Below, in pieces: positions 46,551-59,549 of a DNA stretch of 64,000 bases. The DNA is from Theocolax elegans. Lineage: Eukaryota; Arthropoda; Insecta; Hymenoptera; Cerocephalidae. Every line of letters begins with the position of its first letter. The first letter of the stretch is position 1. The stretch is taken from contig CM047430.1 of the NCBI GenBank assembly GCA_026168455.1, forward strand, positions 27,174,735 through 27,238,734, in the 5' to 3' direction. The notes beneath the pieces are model-generated. The model saw only the letters and a list, made by a program, of their open reading frames with translations, searched no databases and was not told where the DNA came from. A program made the translations under genes and the position numbers.

Positions 46551-48700
46551 CTGATCAACCACGTGAACGAAATGTCGGAATAAATTTTAAATTATTGCTG
46601 AAAATGGTGTTTTTTATTATATAATAAAAAACCATTTGCTCTCACCATCGACACGTCACTATATCCTTGTCTTTAATCTAATATACACGGACAAACACGA
46701 TTAAATAAAAATTATTAAGTGTTCGGTGATGACACCAATTCTGATCTTTTCATTTAAATAAAATTACTATATTTTTATATTTTTTAAGTGCTTTTGTACA
46801 TATCCGTTACCGTTATTGTAAAATTTCAATAATTTGTACGTTCGAGTAAAAGTTTGTGTGAAACCGAAAATTGATCCTGCAGCCTTTGCCTTTGATTTGA
46901 GCGTCGGGATTCTTATCGAATGCACCATCGCGTCAGTTGTATGCTAATTTTAAGTAATTTTATTAGTAAATATTAATAGATAAGTAATTACACGTTTAGA
47001 TATTTTGACTGAATTTTATTCTACGCGTACAAGTGTGAAAGAAAACCCACACAAACACATATACACAGATATTTAAGTTTCAAATAAAATCGTGCAGATA
47101 CCATGTCCATTGAAAAAAAGGTTTTTTATCTAAGCGAAAAGAATATCTGTTTGCTCCGATGTGATTAGATAAAAAAATCTAAATTTTTATATGTTTAGAA
47201 TTGTAAAATTTTAATTGTTTCATGGTACTGTTAAGTCATCACACTATTTCTTATTACTGCCTCACTTAGACATTCATTCTAACCTTATTTTTAACCTTCT
47301 TTCGTTCACAATTTGTATAAAGTTAATATTTTCATGAACGAAGACACAAATCTAATCGCGTTATCGTTTCTGCGTAGAGGCGTGTAAAGATTCCATAATT
47401 TAAGAAACTTCGTATCTTGTATGGACAAGAGAGAAAAAAAGGCACAGGGGATGTCGGAGCTATAATGGCGCTGTAGTCAGGTGTCGATTTCAACGAAAGT
47501 ATCTTTCAACAGTTCTATGTAGCTGTAAAATTTATAATTTATGTTTGAAGTACGTTTATCGTCGAAATCGACACCTCACTATAGCGCCATTTGAAGCCTC
47601 AAAATCGAGCGGCTTACAATGGAGGCTATACCTCCGACATCCTCTTAAATGAGATCTTATTCTTCCTAATCTGTGGACGAACCCACATCGTAATTTAAAC
47701 AGGATGTAAAAGAGATAAAACGAAACGCCGAATGTTGTTCTTAGAGAGCACGAATATATATGATAAATTGGCGACTGAACCTAAGAAAATCGTTATAAGA
47801 TTTCTTTTTGACTGCTCATGGGCCGGACGACGCTCGACATTTAAATGCATGCTATTATATATATATATCGGAATATAAGCGTAAACTGCATGTGTATATA
47901 TGCACAATTATGTTACGTACTACTACCGTAGTCTTCGAGACGAGTTGATCTTGTCTGTTTTGATAATTAGAAATAAAACAAGTTTTTTTATTAACAAATA
48001 TAATGTCAATCAAACGAAACCGTCAATTCTTATTCACACTGTAGTAACAAATAATGTGGTACGCACAATTTTACCGACTTTATCATTATCATTTGCACTA
48101 ACCACGTTGCGTTATCCTTTGTTACATTCATTATATTTTAACTCCTTACAGATACGTATCGATATCTATATATATGTAAGGTGACATATGGCTCTAAAAT
48201 ATCTTAAGCACGCAAGTGTTATCTTATTGTTGGAATATATTTGTCAATGCAACATACACAAAATTATTGTTATCATATTGTCTATTTTATTTTACAATGT
48301 TAAATATATAAATTTATTGTACAATCTGGGAAAATTCTAAGGTATATATTGTTCACGTCGAACATCAAATGTTTATCGGTCGGGTGTATCAAATAAATGG
48401 TGCTGGTAGACTTCATTTATATACTTCACATCGAAAAAAAGAAAAACAGCAAAAAGTGTAAAATTTTCTTTACGAGCGATCGGCTGTACTATATACTGTA
48501 TATTTAGTCTATGAATACCAATTTTGTAAATATTAGCTTTAAAGCGTTAAACGTTATTGTGCTCTTAATAGGGCTATGTAAAATATAGAAGATAAAAAAA
48601 TGAAAGGTGATTTATACGAAATGAAAATGCAGAATTTGCGTACAGTTTAAAATATAAGAATGGGTGAAATAAGACGTGTTAGAATTATAAACTGTAAATG
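46551..48700. repeat. 2.15-kb tandem duplication, copy 1
   Basis: It begins ctgatcaaccacgtgaacga and ends ...aaactgtaaatg, where copy 2 starts with the same sequence. It contains the hairpin ggttttttattatataat-like at about 46604-46634, a TTAA-adjacent palindromic MITE (47447-47644) and two small overlapping ORFs (47695-47907, 47900-48184). No recognisable gene. Confidence 0.92.
47447..47644. mobile_element. palindromic MITE in duplication copy 1
   Basis: GGGGATGTCGGAG at the left opposes CTCCGACATCCTC at the right, followed by TTAA. The arms (ggcgctgtagtcaggtgtcg) match with two mismatches. It shares ends with 12720-13484. Confidence 0.7.
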
Positions 48701-50854
48701 CTGATCAACCACGTGAACGAAATGTCGGAATAAATTTTAAATATTGCTGAAAATGGTGTTTTTTATTATATAATAAAAAACCATTTGCTCTCACCATCGA
48801 CACGTCACTATATCCTGTCTTTAATCTAATATACACGGACAAACACGATTAAATAAAAATTATTAAGTGTTCGGTGATGACACCAATTCTGATCTTTTCA
48901 TTTAAATAAAATTACTATATTTTTATATTTTTTAAGTGCTTTTGTACATATCCGTTACCGTTATTGTAAAATTTCAATAATTTGTACGTTCGAGTAAAAG
49001 TTTGTGTGAAACCGAAAATTGATCCTGCAGCCTTTGCCTTTGATTTGAGCGTCGGGATTCTTATCGAATGCACCATCGCGTCAGTTGTATGCTAATTTTA
49101 AGTAATTTTATTAGTAAATATTAATAGATAAGTAATTACACGTTTAGATATTTTGACTGAATTTTATTCTACGCGTACAAGTGTGAAAGAAAACCCACAC
49201 AAACACATACACAGATATTTAAGTTTCAAATAAAATCGTGCAGATACCATGTCCATTGAAAAAAGGTTTTTTTATCTAAGCGAAAAGAATATCTGTTTGC
49301 TCCGATGTGATTAGATAAAAAATCTAAATTTTTATATGTTTAGAATTGTAAAATTTTAATTGTTTCATGGTACTGTTAAGTCATCACACTATTTCTTATT
49401 ACTGCCTCACTTAGACATTCATTCTAACCTTATTTTTAACCTTCTTTCGTTCACAATTTGTATAAAGTTAATATTTTCATGAACGAAGTCACAAATCTAA
49501 TCGCGTTATCGTTTCTGCGTAGAGGCGTGTAAAGATTCCATAATTTAAGAAACTTCGTATCTTGTATGGACAAGAGAGAAAAAAGGCACAGGGGATGTCG
49601 GAGCTATAATGGCGCTGTAGTCAGGTGTCGATTTCAACGAAAGTATCTTTCAACAGTTCTATGTAGCTGTAAAATGTATAATTTATGTTTGAAGTACGTT
49701 TATTGTCGAAATCGACACCTGACTACAGCGCCATTTGAAGCCTCGAGATCGAGCGGCTTACAATGGAGGCTATACCTCCGACATCCTCTTAAATGAGATC
49801 TTATTCTTCCTAATCTGTGGACGAACCCACATCGTAATTTAAACAGGATGTAAAAGAGATAAAACGAAACGCCGAATGTTGTTCTTAGAGAGCACGAATA
49901 TATATGATAAATTGGCGACTGAACCTAAGAAAATCGTTATAAGATTTCTTTTTGACTGCTCATGGGCCGGACGACGCTCGACATTTAAATGCATGCTATT
50001 ATATATATATATCGGAATATAAGCGTAAACTGCATGTGTATATATGCACAATTATGTTACGTACTACTACCGTAGTCTTCGAGACGAGTTGATCTTGTCT
50101 GTTTTGATAATTAGAAATAAAACAAGTTTTTTTATTAACAAATATAATGTCAATCAAACGAAACCGTCAATTCTTATTCACACTGTAGTAACAAATAATG
50201 TGGTACGCACAATTTTACCGACTTTATCATTATCATTTGCACTAACCACGTTGCGTTATCCTTTGTTACATTCATTATATTTTAACTCCTTACAGATACG
50301 TATCGATATCTATATATATGTAAGGTGACATATGGCTCTAAAATATCTTAAGCACGCAAGTGTTATCTTATTGTTTGAATATATTTTGTCAATGCAACAT
50401 ACACAAAAATTATTGTTATCATATTGTCTATTTTATTTTACAATGTTAAATATATAAATTTATTGTACAAATCTGGGAAAATTCTAAGTTATATATTGTT
50501 CACGTCGAACATCAAATGTTTATCGGTCGGTGTATCAAATAAATGGTGCTGGTAGACTTCATTTATATACTTCACATCGAAAAAAAGAAAAACAAGCAAA
50601 AAGTGTAAAATTTTCTTTACGAGCGATCGTCTGTACTATATACTGTATATTTAGTCTATGAATACCAATTTTGTAAATAGTAGCTTTTAAAGCGTTAAAC
50701 GTTATTGTGCTCTTAATATGGCTATGTAAAATATAGAAGATAAAAAAATGAAAGGTGATTTATACGAAATGAAAATGCAGAATTTGCGTACAGTTATTAA
50801 AATGTAAGACGTGGGTGAAATAGAGAGTTTATGAATTACAGAAAACTGTAAATG
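48701..50854. repeat. 2.15-kb tandem duplication, copy 2
   Basis: It matches copy 1 with a 2150-bp offset. Differences are mainly homopolymer and dinucleotide length changes plus scattered substitutions. The junctions share an atg microhomology (gaagatg/ctg, aaatg/ctg, aaatg/atg). The two small ORFs are repeated without change (49839-50051, 50044-50328). Confidence 0.92.
49591..49790. mobile_element. palindromic MITE in duplication copy 2
   Basis: Same element as at 47447-47644, but its inner arms are perfectly complementary (gcgctgtagtcaggtgtcga with its exact complement). A 76-codon ORF across it is an artefact of the palindrome. Confidence 0.7.
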
Positions 50855-53626
50855 ATGTTAACGTTTCACATTATTGTTCATTATCTATTTTTATTATTTT
50901 TCTATTTCTACTGGATGTTGTAGGAACATTGTTTGTATCGTCATTCATTTTCTTATTTCTTGGAGTTCTTGGTAATTGGCACTCGGGAGATAAATGTGTA
51001 CAAATTTACGTATACGTACATATATGCGTACACTTGGATCTAGATGTTTTTGTCCACTTTTTCGAGATTTTATTCTAACTTATATCAGGAAGTACTAAAT
51101 GTGGAGTTTAAGTGCATTCAAAACCTTGTAACCACTTACCTTGATTATTTTTGATGAGGATCAGAGGGAAATCAACCGTACTCGTATCTCAGATATTATA
51201 ATTAGTTTATAATCTTTATTTCCTTTAGTGTAATATTATGTAGCTAAATGTAGCTGTAAATATTAATTATAATAAATTTTTCGAAAAATAAAAAATTATG
51301 AAACGTTTTGTTTCTTCAGAATCTGACCAAAAGCGGTTTTATCTAAATTCAATATTCGGGGTAACATATGAAACTAACACTCTAAAATAAAAATGAATGT
51401 GTAAATCATCAAAATCACCACAAAAATATAAGTACATAAAGCAAATTGACTTGATCGGATTTAAAAAAAAATATGAAAACTTAAAATTCTTCAATGTGAT
51501 TAGTTTATATTATATTTTAATTATGACAACTGTTTGATGATTCGTCTTTATAGATTCCTTAGTTTTTGAGATGTAAAAGATTATATTTAATATGAAACTT
51601 CTAAAGTCAGCAAAAACATCTAGAGAAGGGTGTACAAACAGAAATATAAATAACATTAACTCACTCTTACATAAATATTACGTATTGAAGTAAGATGTAT
51701 TGACATAAATCGTTTACAAATTTTTGCTACATAAACTTTATTTTCACCTAAAATCGTCTCACAAATATTAGCAAAATCGACGTATACTATGTCATAATAT
51801 AGAAAAAGGAAAAAACTATTTGTTTTCATAACACTTAATTTATTACATTTTTTATTACATTATACTTATTATATATTTTAGTAACTCGTTTTGTTTATTA
51901 ATAAATTAACGTTAACTCATTATTATTACGAAATGACTATAAATAAAATATTCAAATAAAAAATAAAAAGAAACATTCAAATTAATTTTGCTGTTCTTAA
52001 TGTCTTTTCCCTTTTTTATAGCCTTTAATTTGAAATTATTTTACTCAATAACTATCTTGTCCCAAGTAAAGAAAAATTCAGATCAAAGAGACACGATATG
52101 AAAAAAATGAGGTCAAATCCGTCGATTTGGCAAAAAGTTACAAAGAAAATAAAATTCTTTTACACTTAAAAATAAATTGATTTATTTGAAATAAAGCAAA
52201 TATCTTCGAAGAATCATATGAAACAATCAGGATTTTTAATGCATTTTGAAAGAATATAAAAAGAATGAATGTAGAAATAAAAAAGTATTTACATATGATC
52301 AAAAAAAAGTACAAAAAAATTTTATTAACGATTTTTTTATCAGTTTTTGTTAATAATTTTGTATTATATTTAATATGAAGATGATCTAATGTATATATTT
52401 GGATTACTCATATTTTTCTACGTTTTTTCAAAAAAAATTTATTGTTGTAGCATATTTAGAATTGGAAAATAGTTGGACTAATTCGTGTTGTGTCATACTA
52501 CATCAACGTATTTTTTTTGTCGACAACATAATTTTTTCATGAAAAAAATCTAATTCGACTGGATTAATTAGTAATCATTTTTTTCTTATATATTACATAT
52601 ATTTATCGCGGAAAAACGCTTATAAAATGTTTGCTCTAATCGGGAATTGAACGCCGAATCGCCGAAACGCAACGCCCTAACCAAAATGTTTGGAACTTGT
52701 ACATACCGATCATCCATTTATTAGTAAATATTTTTTATTATTTGATCTATAACTTTAAACGTGTGGTTTTTCGTATCTTAACAATACTTTATCAAAAAAA
52801 TGTCTTCATTTTTTCGTATATTTTTAATTTCTTTAAAGCAGATAAATACTTTTACAATACCCTTTGTATACTTTAAAACATAATATATTGGTATTTTTTG
52901 TTACTCTGTAAAAGAGCACTCAATCAATAGAAATTTTAAAATTAATAAAATTAATTTAATTTAAATAATAAATTTAAATTAATAAACAAAAAAACTTTTT
53001 GTTTAAAAATAATATGCATAGTTTCTAAATATTTAGTAGTTCTATTTTTATTCCATTTTTCTACCTAATGTCTACCTAATGTATAATAGTATTTGTATAT
53101 AAGAAAGAATTTAAACGAATTATTTAAGTAAATCAATATGCGTGAAATATATAATATTAACAATACAAAATTTGAATATTTTCAACTTTAAAATTAAATT
53201 TCAAGATATTTTTTGCATCTATTTTTTATACCTTTTTTATATTTTTTATACTATTTTTTGGTTATTTAATATAGTATAATTATTTCATACCAATAAAATA
53301 GGTATTTAAACGGTATTTTCTACAAAATATTATAATTTCTATAATATAATTTATACCTAAAACTACTTTGGTGACTATAAAATATTTTCGAATAGCTGCC
53401 AAAATGCAAAAAATTACTGAACTTTCAGTAAAAATTAGTTGACTTCCATTAAAAATTAATAGAAAGTTCAGTAAAATTTAATAAAAAGTTCAGTAATTTT
53501 TTAGATTTTGGCAGTCTTTTGCCGCGTTAATGAAGGTTTAGTAAAACTTACAGAAATTTTTGTAAAATTTATTGAAAATTTGTTCCCCGTGTATTTTCTA
53601 TAGTTTTTATTAATACCATTTCCCTG
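50855..53626. other. AT-rich intergenic DNA
   Basis: I see no gene in this 2.8 kb. A tRNA-like relic on the minus strand at about 52630-52697 has an A-box-like TTTTGGTTAGGGCG and a B-box-like GGCGTTCAATTCCCG, but no complete cloverleaf. The rest has short A/T-rich palindromes only. Confidence 0.5.
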
Positions 53627-53745
53627 GTAGAAAATAAAGTAATGAAACTGTTGAGCAAACTAGTCTCTAGCTAAGATCGACTGGGTAGTGTCGCAGGTTA
53701 GTCACTCGAGAAGTACTACGTAAATCCGAGGGGCTATTCACTTTA
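53627..53745. mobile_element. one-ended fragment of the CCTGGTAGAAA MITE
   Basis: It matches the left part of 11782-12200 (cctggtagaaaataaag; gaaactgttgag; actagtc; ctagctaagatc). The right end is missing. Confidence 0.65.
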
Positions 53746-53747
53746 GG

Positions 53748-53896
53748 AAATCACTAACCTCTTATCTATGAAATCAATAAGAAATCAGAAAGAAATCACC
53801 CATATTTTTGAAATCATGAAACTCAATGGAAATGTGAAATCAAGTAGAATCAATCGGTGCAATCAATCGAAATCATGAAATCAAATGAAATCTCAA
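53748..53896. repeat. degenerate GAAATCA tandem repeat
   Basis: The 7-mer gaaatca and variants (gaaatcaat, gaatcaat) recur about a dozen times with little spacing. The 63-codon ORF that follows (53885-54076) starts inside this repeat and is not credible. Confidence 0.75.
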
Positions 53897-54370
53897 AATT
53901 CGCGTCAAATTTTCCAACTGTCGGTTAGTTCCGCGAAAACATCCAATAGCCACCGCGCCGTCGAGACTTGCCCAAGCCGCCTTCAACACGTAGCAGGATG
54001 CATGTTCTTACTTGTCTACTTCGCGCTTTCTATAATATACGCTGGAGAAGAACATGCTGTTTTAGTTTATTCGTGAACTTCGAACTGTTATCAGATATTT
54101 TATCTATCTTATAGATGATATTTACGTACAGACATACTGGATCATTTTTATTGGTTTAATTGTACTATCACCAAATCGTATGGTCTCAATCTCCACACGT
54201 ACCTCTGAGCATATCTTAACGCGCAAGAGTTTTTGGTATCTAATTATAAAGATGTGCTGCTTCATTTTAAATACAATCAGGATTGGAATTATTTAACTTA
54301 ATGTAAGTTTCGAGGTAAGTTTTTGAATAAACTTATTTTTATTTTATTCATATTAATCGTTCATATCAAT
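53897..54370. other. intergenic DNA, unassigned
   Basis: A slightly GC-richer patch at 53900-54060, then AT-rich DNA. No gene recognised. Confidence 0.4.
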
Positions 54371-54389
54371 ACTTTTGTTACTTTATTAT

Positions 54390-54600
54390 GTACCGGAACG
54401 AAAGTACATATGACTTTCGTTACGGTATAGAAGAACGGAACGAAATTGCATTTAACTGTAGTTGCGACACTCAAGAACGTAACGAAAGTCAAATGTACTT
54501 TCGTTCAGGTACACAATAACGAAACGAAAATATATTTGATTTTTAGTTACGGTACAAAGGAACGTAACGAAAGTAAAAACCGAGTTACATTACGTTATTT
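54390..54600. repeat. cluster of inverted ACGAAAGT / ACTTTCGT motifs
   Basis: About seven occurrences of acgaaa or its complement lie in 210 bp. gaacgaaagtacatatgac at 54397 is the near complement of gtcaaatgtactttcgttc at 54487. The block can fold into several alternative hairpins. Confidence 0.7.
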
Positions 54601-54889
54601 TGTAGATTGCAATCGTCGGTAGATAATTGCGGGTGGCAATAAGAAGACCTTGTTAATTAAACCTCGAACATTGCAACCTTGTTAGTTCTCACCTGCATAA
54701 TTGCGGGTTTTTTAGCTTCGAGTTTTTACTTTTAGACCTACATGGGCAAATTTACACATTTCTTGTAGCCTAGATATTTTTCTCCAATACTACTTTACAA
54801 AACAATGCTTTTTCCAAATTGCAAAAAACCTTTTAAGCAAAAAATCATTGTTCGTTCCATTTTTCATCCGATCTTTCTAAAAATTGTCA

Positions 54890-55335
54890 TAAATTATGGA
54901 TAAATTTTCAAATCCAAGACGGCGGATTCAGTTTTCTGACGAAAGTGATACATCACATTGAAAACTCTTACTCAGGGGTTTTTTAGGTCGCTGATCACGA
55001 ATCTGAAGAGGAATTGTCGACATTTTCAAATCCAAGATGGCGGATCTTATAACGGATTCAGTTTTGTGAAAAAAGTGATATATCACATTAGAAACTGTAG
55101 CTCAAGGGGGTTTTGGGGTCGCTGATAATGAATCTGAAGTCGAATTATTGAAAATTTCAAATCCAAGATGGCGGATTCAAAATAACGAACCTTGTAGCGG
55201 ATTCAGTCTTGTGAAACATGTAATTTATCTCATTAAAAACTCTTACTCGGGTGTTTTTGGGGTCGCTGATTATGAATCATTTTCAAATCAAAGATGGCGG
55301 ACTCATTTTAATGAAAAAATTGAATTCGACAAAAA
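54890..55335. repeat. about 3.5 tandem units of 120-130 bp
   Basis: Each unit has tttcaaatccaagatggcgg, a cggattcagttttgtgaa part, cacattgaaaactcttactc and ggtcgctgatnatgaatctg. Units begin near 54906, 55026, 55155 and 55283, and are 80-90% alike by eye. The ORF at 55148-55339 is one such unit read through. Confidence 0.8.
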
Positions 55336-55592
55336 TTAAAAAATACTGAACCCGAGTACAATTTCGGAACTGATATTGCTGAACAGAAAAATATATGACT
55401 CAAAGGGTTAATTGTTTATCCAAAAATATGTTTAAGCAAGACAAAATTGTTTTCCGCATACAGAAAGAACCATTTTTAATTCCGAAATTATAATGGGATA
55501 ATATTTCAATGTTTATGGTCAGATTTAAAAGATGCATTTGATCATTCCGCGCTTCGGGCTTAAGCGAATACATAGAACGTTATATATATATA
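55336..55592. other. spacer
   Basis: Nothing recognised; it ends in a (TA)n run that flanks the next element. Confidence 0.5.
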
Positions 55593-56830
55593 TGGGTGGT
55601 TCTCTGTGAAATCGAAGATGAAAAAAATGAATATTGCTATATAACTGTGGAAATATGTTTTAGGAGGTATCACCAGTAGTTCTCCTGAATTTTTTCAGAT
55701 TTTTTCTGGGACATTATTTTAAGTTACAGAGAGTCAAAATTGACATTTTAGCACTTTTTTGCATTATATGCCCATTTTCATGAATTTGTAGCTCCCAGGG
55801 GATGCACTTTTCAGCTAAAAACATAAATATGACTTTTTTTGTAAAATTTTCCGAACTTTTCATTAAAAATACTTTTAAAGACATAAATGTATGCTGTCAC
55901 ACTCTTGTAAGCCATTTAAACCTTAAATAGTGAAAATCAGCAATTCTGCTCCGGACTCTGGTAACCTAGTACTGTCTAAAAGATGTCTTTTTATAGTCAC
56001 AAACTACCTATTAATTTCCAGAGTGGGTCTAAACCATTAAGTTTGATCAAAATATTCGGGATAAATGCCCGAAATATTAATGCTTAATTGTTTATATATT
56101 TATAGTAATCCTTCAGATTAGTATTGTAATTCTTGTAAGGGTTGTAAAACTAAAAATCCAGCATTATAAATGTTTAAAAATTAATTTTTTATAATTATAT
56201 AATAATATTTGTATTTTTAGCAGCTTACAGGGGATTAGATGGATACTAAAACAAGTGGAGATACTTTTCTTTCACTCAAATTTTTTTGCAATGATCATGC
56301 TACTACATTCATCGTTATACGGCAACAAATATACATTTCTATTAATATTTCGGCCACTTTTCCCGGATATTTTGATCATAAGTGATCTTAATGATTTAGA
56401 CCCACTCTGGAAATTTTTAGGCAGTTTCTGACTATAAAAAGACATCTTTTAGACAGTATTAGGTTACCAGAATCCGGAGCAGAATTGCTGATTTTCACTA
56501 TTTAAGGTTTAAATGGCTTACAAGAGTGTGACAGCATACATTTATGTCTTTAAAAGTATTTTTAATGAAAAGTTCGGAAAATTTTACAAAAAAAGTCATA
56601 CTTATGTTTTTAGTGAAAAATGCATCCTCTGGGAGCTAAAAATTCATGAAAATGGGCATATAATGCAAAAAAGTGCTAAAATGTCAACTTTGACTCTCTG
56701 TAACTTAAAATAATGGCCTAGAAAAAATCTGAAAAAATTCAGGAGAACTACTGAATACCTCCAAAACATATTCCCACAGTTATAGCAATATTTTTTTTTT
56801 TTCATCTTCGATGTCACAGAGAACCACCCA
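55593..56830. mobile_element. fold-back element family G, complete copy
   Basis: TGGGTGGTTCTCTGTGAAAT at the left is inverted at the right (catcttcgatgtcacagagaaccaccca) in TATATA flanks. The arms are about 500 bp with a short centre near 56080-56240. The G-family ORF is degraded in this copy. Confidence 0.85.
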
Positions 56831-56839
56831 TATATATGT

Positions 56840-57640
56840 ATTTTTTACTTCTGGAAGCCGGTTAAACCTTTAAATAGTGAAACAGCAATTTGCTCCGGAC
56901 TCTGGTTAAAAAAACTGTCTAACAGGGCTTTTAGGCAGAATAGTAAAAATTGCTTTCTAGAATGGGTGTAAATTTAAGTCATTTTATGTCAAAATTGTAT
57001 CTGGGAAAGTCTTCCAAATTTAATAGAAACTCTCTTGGCGCATTCCAACATGATTCGAGAGCATACTAGCAGAAAAAAATAGCCCTTGACCTTAAATGGT
57101 AGAAAAGTATCTCACTTGTTCAGTATCATCTAATCCCTGTAAGTGCTAAAATAAAATTTTATTATACAAATGTAAAAAATTAATTTTTAAAATTATTGCT
57201 GGATTTTTAGTTTTACATCCCTTACAAGAATTATAATACTAATCTGAAGGATTACTATAAATATATAAACATCATTATTACAATAACTGAATATACGTAT
57301 TTAATACAAAAGATATATAAATAAATCGGATATATAATTATAATGAATAATATGATAACGTGACAGTGACAAGTTTGTGAAATCTAAACAATGTATTGCT
57401 GAATAATAATAATAATAATGTTGATACTTTTATAGTAATCCTTCAGATTAGTATTATAATTCTTGTAAGGGATGTAAAACTAAAAATCCAGCATTATTAA
57501 TGTTTAAAAATTAATGTTTTACATTTGTATAATAATATTTGTATTTTTAGCAGCTTACAGGAGATTAGATGGATACTGAAACAAGTGAAGATACTTTTCT
57601 ACCATTCCAAGGTAAGTGCATATATATACCATATACAATG
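56840..57640. mobile_element. degenerate family G copy (core only)
   Basis: It contains the core segments ctccggactctgg, ttacaagaattataatactaatctgaagg and the inverted ccttcagattagtattataattcttgtaag (about 57228 and 57438). Termini and most of the arms are absent. It ends with an exon-like unit: acceptor, ATGGATACTGAAACAAGTG, donor at about 57604. Confidence 0.6.
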
Positions 57641-57903
57641 TTGTTATGCAAGTCTATATGTTTTTTAAGCTTTAAACTCAAATAATGAAAAACTATTCGA
57701 AAATGGGTGGTTGACGACTACTTACCCAACCCTGGTGCAAACTAGTCCCATGGTTTTGAGCAATTTAGTCCCAAATGCTACAAATGACTTTAAATGCACG
57801 TAACTCTGTTAATAATTGACTGTTAGAGATCAATCGCACTTAAACATGTTCGTCTGTAAAGTATAGAATTTACCTGTCTACCGCCGCGCATTGCAATATT
57901 CTT
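57641..57903. other. spacer before the retroposed tail
   Basis: Unassigned sequence with no gene. Confidence 0.4.
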
Positions 57904-57959
57904 TTTTTTTTTCATTTATTTATTTAACGTCGCATCAACAGCTAGGTTATTAGCGACAA
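57904..57959 (-). mobile_element. severely 5'-truncated retroposon tail
   Basis: The insert is 56 bp. Read on the minus strand it is a short 3' end (gtcgctaataacctagctgt…) ending in AAATAAATAAATG and an A run. A 12-bp target duplication, tgcaatattctt, flanks it at 57892-57903 and 57960-57971. The duplication plus A tail show target-primed insertion; the parent element is not identified. Confidence 0.75.
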
Positions 57960-58301
57960 TGCAATATTCTTGTATCCCAATGCAAAGTCCAAAAACATAT
58001 TTTTGGTACTAACTTTTCGAGTGTTCTGAAATTCACAAATGTATCGAGGGAGATAGCTTATTCTTAATAAAAAAGTAACTTTTTTCCCGGACGTAATTTT
58101 AAAAAACGCATTCCGTTTGAAAATATTCCAAAAGATTCAATTAGCCCCGTCCTCCCCTATATTATTATTATTATGTGTGTAATTTTCATGTAATTGCACA
58201 AAAAATAAAAATAAACGATTAGTTTGCATGTGTCATTTTTCTCGCGTATATATATAATATTCAAAGTTCTTAAGGATTACTGTATTTATAATATATATAT
58301 A

Positions 58302-59541
58302 TGGGTGATTCTCTGTGACTTCGAAGATGAAAAAGATGAATATTGCTATAACTGTGGGAATATTTTTTACAGGTGTGCAGTAGTTCTAAATTTTTTCAGA
58401 TTTTTTCTAGGCCATTATTTTAAGTTACAGAGAGTCAAAGTTGACATTTTAGCACTTTTTTCATTATATGCCTATTTTCATGAATTTGTAGCTCCAGGGG
58501 ATGCATTTTTCACTAAAAACATAAATATAGTGGTTTTTGTAAAATTTTCTGAACTTTTCATTAAAAATACTTTTAGACATAAATGTATGCTGTCACACTC
58601 TTGTAAGCCATTTAAATTTTAAATAGTGCAAATCAGCAAATCTGCTCCGGACTCTGGAAACCTAATACTGTCTAAAAGATGTCTTTTTATAGTCACAAAC
58701 TAGCTATTAATTTCCAGAGTGGGTCTAAACCATTAAGACCACTTTTGATCAAAATATTCGGGATAAATGCCCGAAATATTAATGCTTAATTGTTTATATA
58801 TTTATAGTAATCCTTCAGATTAGTATTGTAATTCTTGTAAGGGTTGTAAAACTAAAAATCCAGCATTATAAATGTTTAAAAATTAATTTTTTATACTTAT
58901 ATAATAATATTTGTATTTTTAGCAGCTTACAGGGGATTAGATGGATACTAAAACAAGTGGAGATACTTTTCTTCCACTCCAAGGTAAGTACACAAATTTT
59001 TTTGCAATGATCATGCTACTAGATTCATCGTTATAAGGCAACAAATATACATTTCTATTAATATTTCGGCCACTTTTCCCGGATATTTTGACCATAAGTG
59101 ATCTTAATGATTTAGACCCACTCTGGAAATTTTTAGGCAGTTTCTGACTATAAAAAGACATCTTTTAGACAGTATTAGGTTACCAGAGTCCGGAGCAGAA
59201 TTGCTGATTTTCACTATTTAAGGTTTAAATGGCTTACAAGAGTGTGACAGCATACATTTATGTCTAAAAGTATTTTTAATGAAAAGTTCAGAAAATTTTA
59301 CAAAAAAAGTCATACTTATGTTTTTAGTGAAAAATGCATCCTCTGGGAGCTAAAAATTCATGAAAATGGGCATATAATGTAAAAAAAGTGCTAAAATGTC
59401 AACTTTGACTCTCTGTAACTTAAAATAATGGCCTAGAAAAATCTGAAACAATTCAGGAGAACTACTGGATACCTCCAAAACATATTCCCACAGTTATAGC
59501 AATATTTTTTTTTCATCTTCGATGTCACAGAGAACCACCCA
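58302..59541. mobile_element. fold-back element family G, complete copy 2
   Basis: TGGGTGATTCTCTGTGACTTCG at the left, inverted at 59541. The centre is near 58790-58920. The right arm carries the 74-codon ORF intact (58937-59161, minus). The right part of the element lies inside the 2.49-kb tandem duplication. Confidence 0.85.
58937..59161 (-). other. G-family 74-residue ORF, copy in 58302-59541
   Basis: It has the same length and frame as at 15279-15503 (MSFYSQKLPKNFQSGSKSLR..., YLLPYNDES...). The complementary strand carries the ATGGATACTAAAACAAGTG / CCAAG-GTAAGT exon-like unit. No known homologue. Confidence 0.3.
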
Positions 59542-59549
59542 TATATATG

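Noticed and set aside
47695..48184. Small ORFs repeated identically in both tandem copies (also 49839-50328) as conserved genes
   Set aside because: Identity reflects the recent duplication, not selection; the sequences are AT-driven and lack features.
49566..49796. 76-codon ORF with Arg/Cys-rich product
   Set aside because: It spans the palindromic MITE and is broken in the other tandem copy by a homopolymer change.
52630..52697. tRNA gene on the minus strand
   Set aside because: Only box-like motifs remain; no full cloverleaf can be drawn.
53885..54076. 63-codon ORF with a hydrophobic C-terminus
   Set aside because: It starts in the GAAATCA repeat and has no homology or splice context I can see.
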